Shown here piece after piece: positions 62,888 to 64,000 of a stretch of 64,000 nt of DNA. Source of the stretch: Bacillus massiliigorillae (GTDB taxonomy: Bacteria > Bacillota > Bacilli > Bacillales > DSM-1321); the NCBI RefSeq assembly GCF_000380245.2, contig NZ_HG428742.1:312347-376346 (forward strand), given 5' to 3'. The notes beneath the pieces were generated by a model. That model saw nothing but the letters and a program-made list of their open reading frames with translations. It did no database searches and was not told the origin of the DNA. The position numbers and the translations under genes are program-made. Numbering within the stretch: position 1 is the stretch's first letter; every line of letters starts with the position of its first letter.

Positions 62888-63666
62888 AAAGTCGCTTCCG
62901 TTTCTCTTAGTGATAATTCATGAATGGTTTTGGCGATATTAGAAGACTTCATAAGTGTTTCACCAACTAATATCCCATTAGCTCCAGCTTGCTTGACTAC
63001 TTGCACATCTTCACGTGACACAATTCCGCTTTCACTAATTAATAGCTGATTCGTTAATAATGAACTACGAGCAATGCGTTCTGTATTAGTTAAACTCACA
63101 TCAAATGTCAAAAGATTCCGATTATTAACCCCGATAATCTCCGCTCCAATTTCCACCGCTCGTTGCAATTCTTCTTCATCATGCACCTCTACTAAAACTT
63201 CTAGCCCTTGTTGCTTTGCTTCCATATAAAGCGCTTGTAGTCGTTCTTGAGATAATGCAGCGACGATTAACAAAATAACATCTGCACCGACAGATTTTGC
63301 TTTTTTTATTTGAATAGGATCAATGATAAAATCCTTACATAATATTGGAATGCTTACAGCTTCACGCACAGCTGCTAAATCTTCAAAACGACCTTTAAAG
63401 AACGGCTCATCTGTTAATACTGAAATTGCCGCAGCACCCGCAAGCTCATATTGCTTCGCTTGCTCAACCGGATTAACATTTTCATGTAATGCTCCTTTAG
63501 ATGGTGAATGGCGTTTAATTTCGGCAATAATACCAATAGGAGCCTTTGCTCGTATAGAAGCTTGTAGTGAAATCGGTGTTCGTGATACATCTGGAATACT
63601 CTCTTGCTTCAATCTTTCTACTTCGTTTATTTTCTCATCTAAAATTCGTTGTAATATTGAACTCAT
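62884..63666 (-). CDS. trpC: Indole-3-glycerol-phosphate synthase
   Basis: 260 aa. Motifs: ILQRILDEKINEVERLK, IIAEIKRHSPSKG with catalytic Glu and Lys, ILCKDFIIDPIQI, IIGVNNRNLLTFDVSL, ISESGIVSREDV and GILVGETLM. Separate from trpF, as is common in Bacillales. Overlaps trpD by 4 bases. Confidence 0.96.
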   Translation of the reverse strand: MSSILQRILDEKINEVERLKQESIPDVSRTPISLQASIRAKAPIGIIAEIKRHSPSKGALHENVNPVEQAKQYELAGAAAISVLTDEPFFKGRFEDLAAVREAVSIPILCKDFIIDPIQIKKAKSVGADVILLIVAALSQERLQALYMEAKQQGLEVLVEVHDEEELQRAVEIGAEIIGVNNRNLLTFDVSLTNTERIARSSLLTNQLLISESGIVSREDVQVVKQAGANGILVGETLMKSSNIAKTIHELSLRETEATL

Positions 63667-64000
63667 CCGACTACCTCCAGCTTTTGGCTTTTTTCTATTA
63701 ATGCTTGTAACGTAGCATAAGCATGACCAGAATCAATACTTTCTCTTGCTATTTCTACACCTTCTTTAACTGTCGCTGCTTTAGCCCCCGCATAAATACC
63801 TAACCCTGCGTTCAAAAGCACGGCATCTCGATGTGGACCATACTTTCCTTTTAACACATTTAACAATATATCGGCATTATCTTTCGCGTCTCCACCTTTG
63901 ATAGCATCATTAGAAGCAGATTGCAAACCAACTTCCTCAGCAGTAAAAATAAGATTACTGATTTGACCATTCTCTAAAACCGCTACATGATTTTCACCTT
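63663..64000 (-). CDS. trpD: Anthranilate phosphoribosyltransferase, C-terminal part (cut by window edge)
   Basis: The visible part ends GHAYATLQALIEKSQKLEVVG and includes DILLNVLKGKYGPHRDAVLLNAGLGIY, the conserved C-terminal block of TrpD with VLLNA. The frame stays open to the right edge (GENHVAVLENGQISNLIF). TrpE and any leader regulation lie outside the window. Confidence 0.93.
   Translation of the reverse strand, partial: GENHVAVLENGQISNLIFTAEEVGLQSASNDAIKGGDAKDNADILLNVLKGKYGPHRDAVLLNAGLGIYAGAKAATVKEGVEIARESIDSGHAYATLQALIEKSQKLEVVG

Noticed and set aside
60286..64000. Four-base overlaps between trp genes as unusual
   Set aside because: Such ATGA overlaps are normal translational coupling in trp operons.

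Overview
The window looks like chromosome from a low-GC, endospore-forming Gram-positive bacterium of the order Bacillales. It carries the sporulation genes spoIID, spoIIQ and spoIIID, mbl, flhO/flhP, a B. subtilis-like ywpF/ssbB and ywqA/ywqB set, and an S-layer anchored by SLH domains. The style of the S-layer protein and the many SLH enzymes suggest Planococcaceae (Lysinibacillus, Viridibacillus, Sporosarcina and relatives). The genus is an inference.

Layout. (1) 1-6.6 kb is a mobile island: a truncated IS3-type orfA, a frameshifted acidic gene, two small genes with strong ribosome sites, two overlapping large serine recombinase genes and a DDE transposase element. (2) 6.7-33 kb is a surface-layer locus: an Ig-like surface protein without SLH domains, the main SLH S-layer protein, the wall-polysaccharide genes (O-antigen ligase-like protein, glycosyltransferases, TagA-type transferase, UDP-ManNAc dehydrogenase, CsaB pyruvyltransferase, MurJ-type flippase), then five SLH-bearing secreted proteins (CAP, two GH73 glucosaminidases, subtilisin, amidase). 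CsaB-type proteins add the pyruvate that SLH domains recognise, so one locus appears to make both the ligand and the proteins that bind it. (3) 33-44 kb holds a CorA-like membrane protein, the SWIM/SNF2 pair, ssbB with a good ComK-type box, ywpF and some decayed genes. (4) 44-60 kb is the conserved Bacillus fabZ-flhP-flhO-mbl-spoIIID ... spoIIQ ... spoIID-murAA-ywmB-ywzB backbone, with a DUF294/exonuclease pair and an MFS/AraC pair inserted. (5) 60-64 kb is the distal trp operon, trpDCFBA, with trpD cut by the window edge.

The most unusual structure is a set of intergenic repeats (13035-57462) in three families. Copies differ in sequence at their ends, but the two arms change together so that pairing is kept, always with one contiguous arm and one bulged arm. 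Some copies are inserted inside others and flanked by 4-5 bp direct repeats, which points to small mobile elements with a selected fold. Other points of interest are the paired recombinases beside the S-layer genes and two genes split at runs of A.
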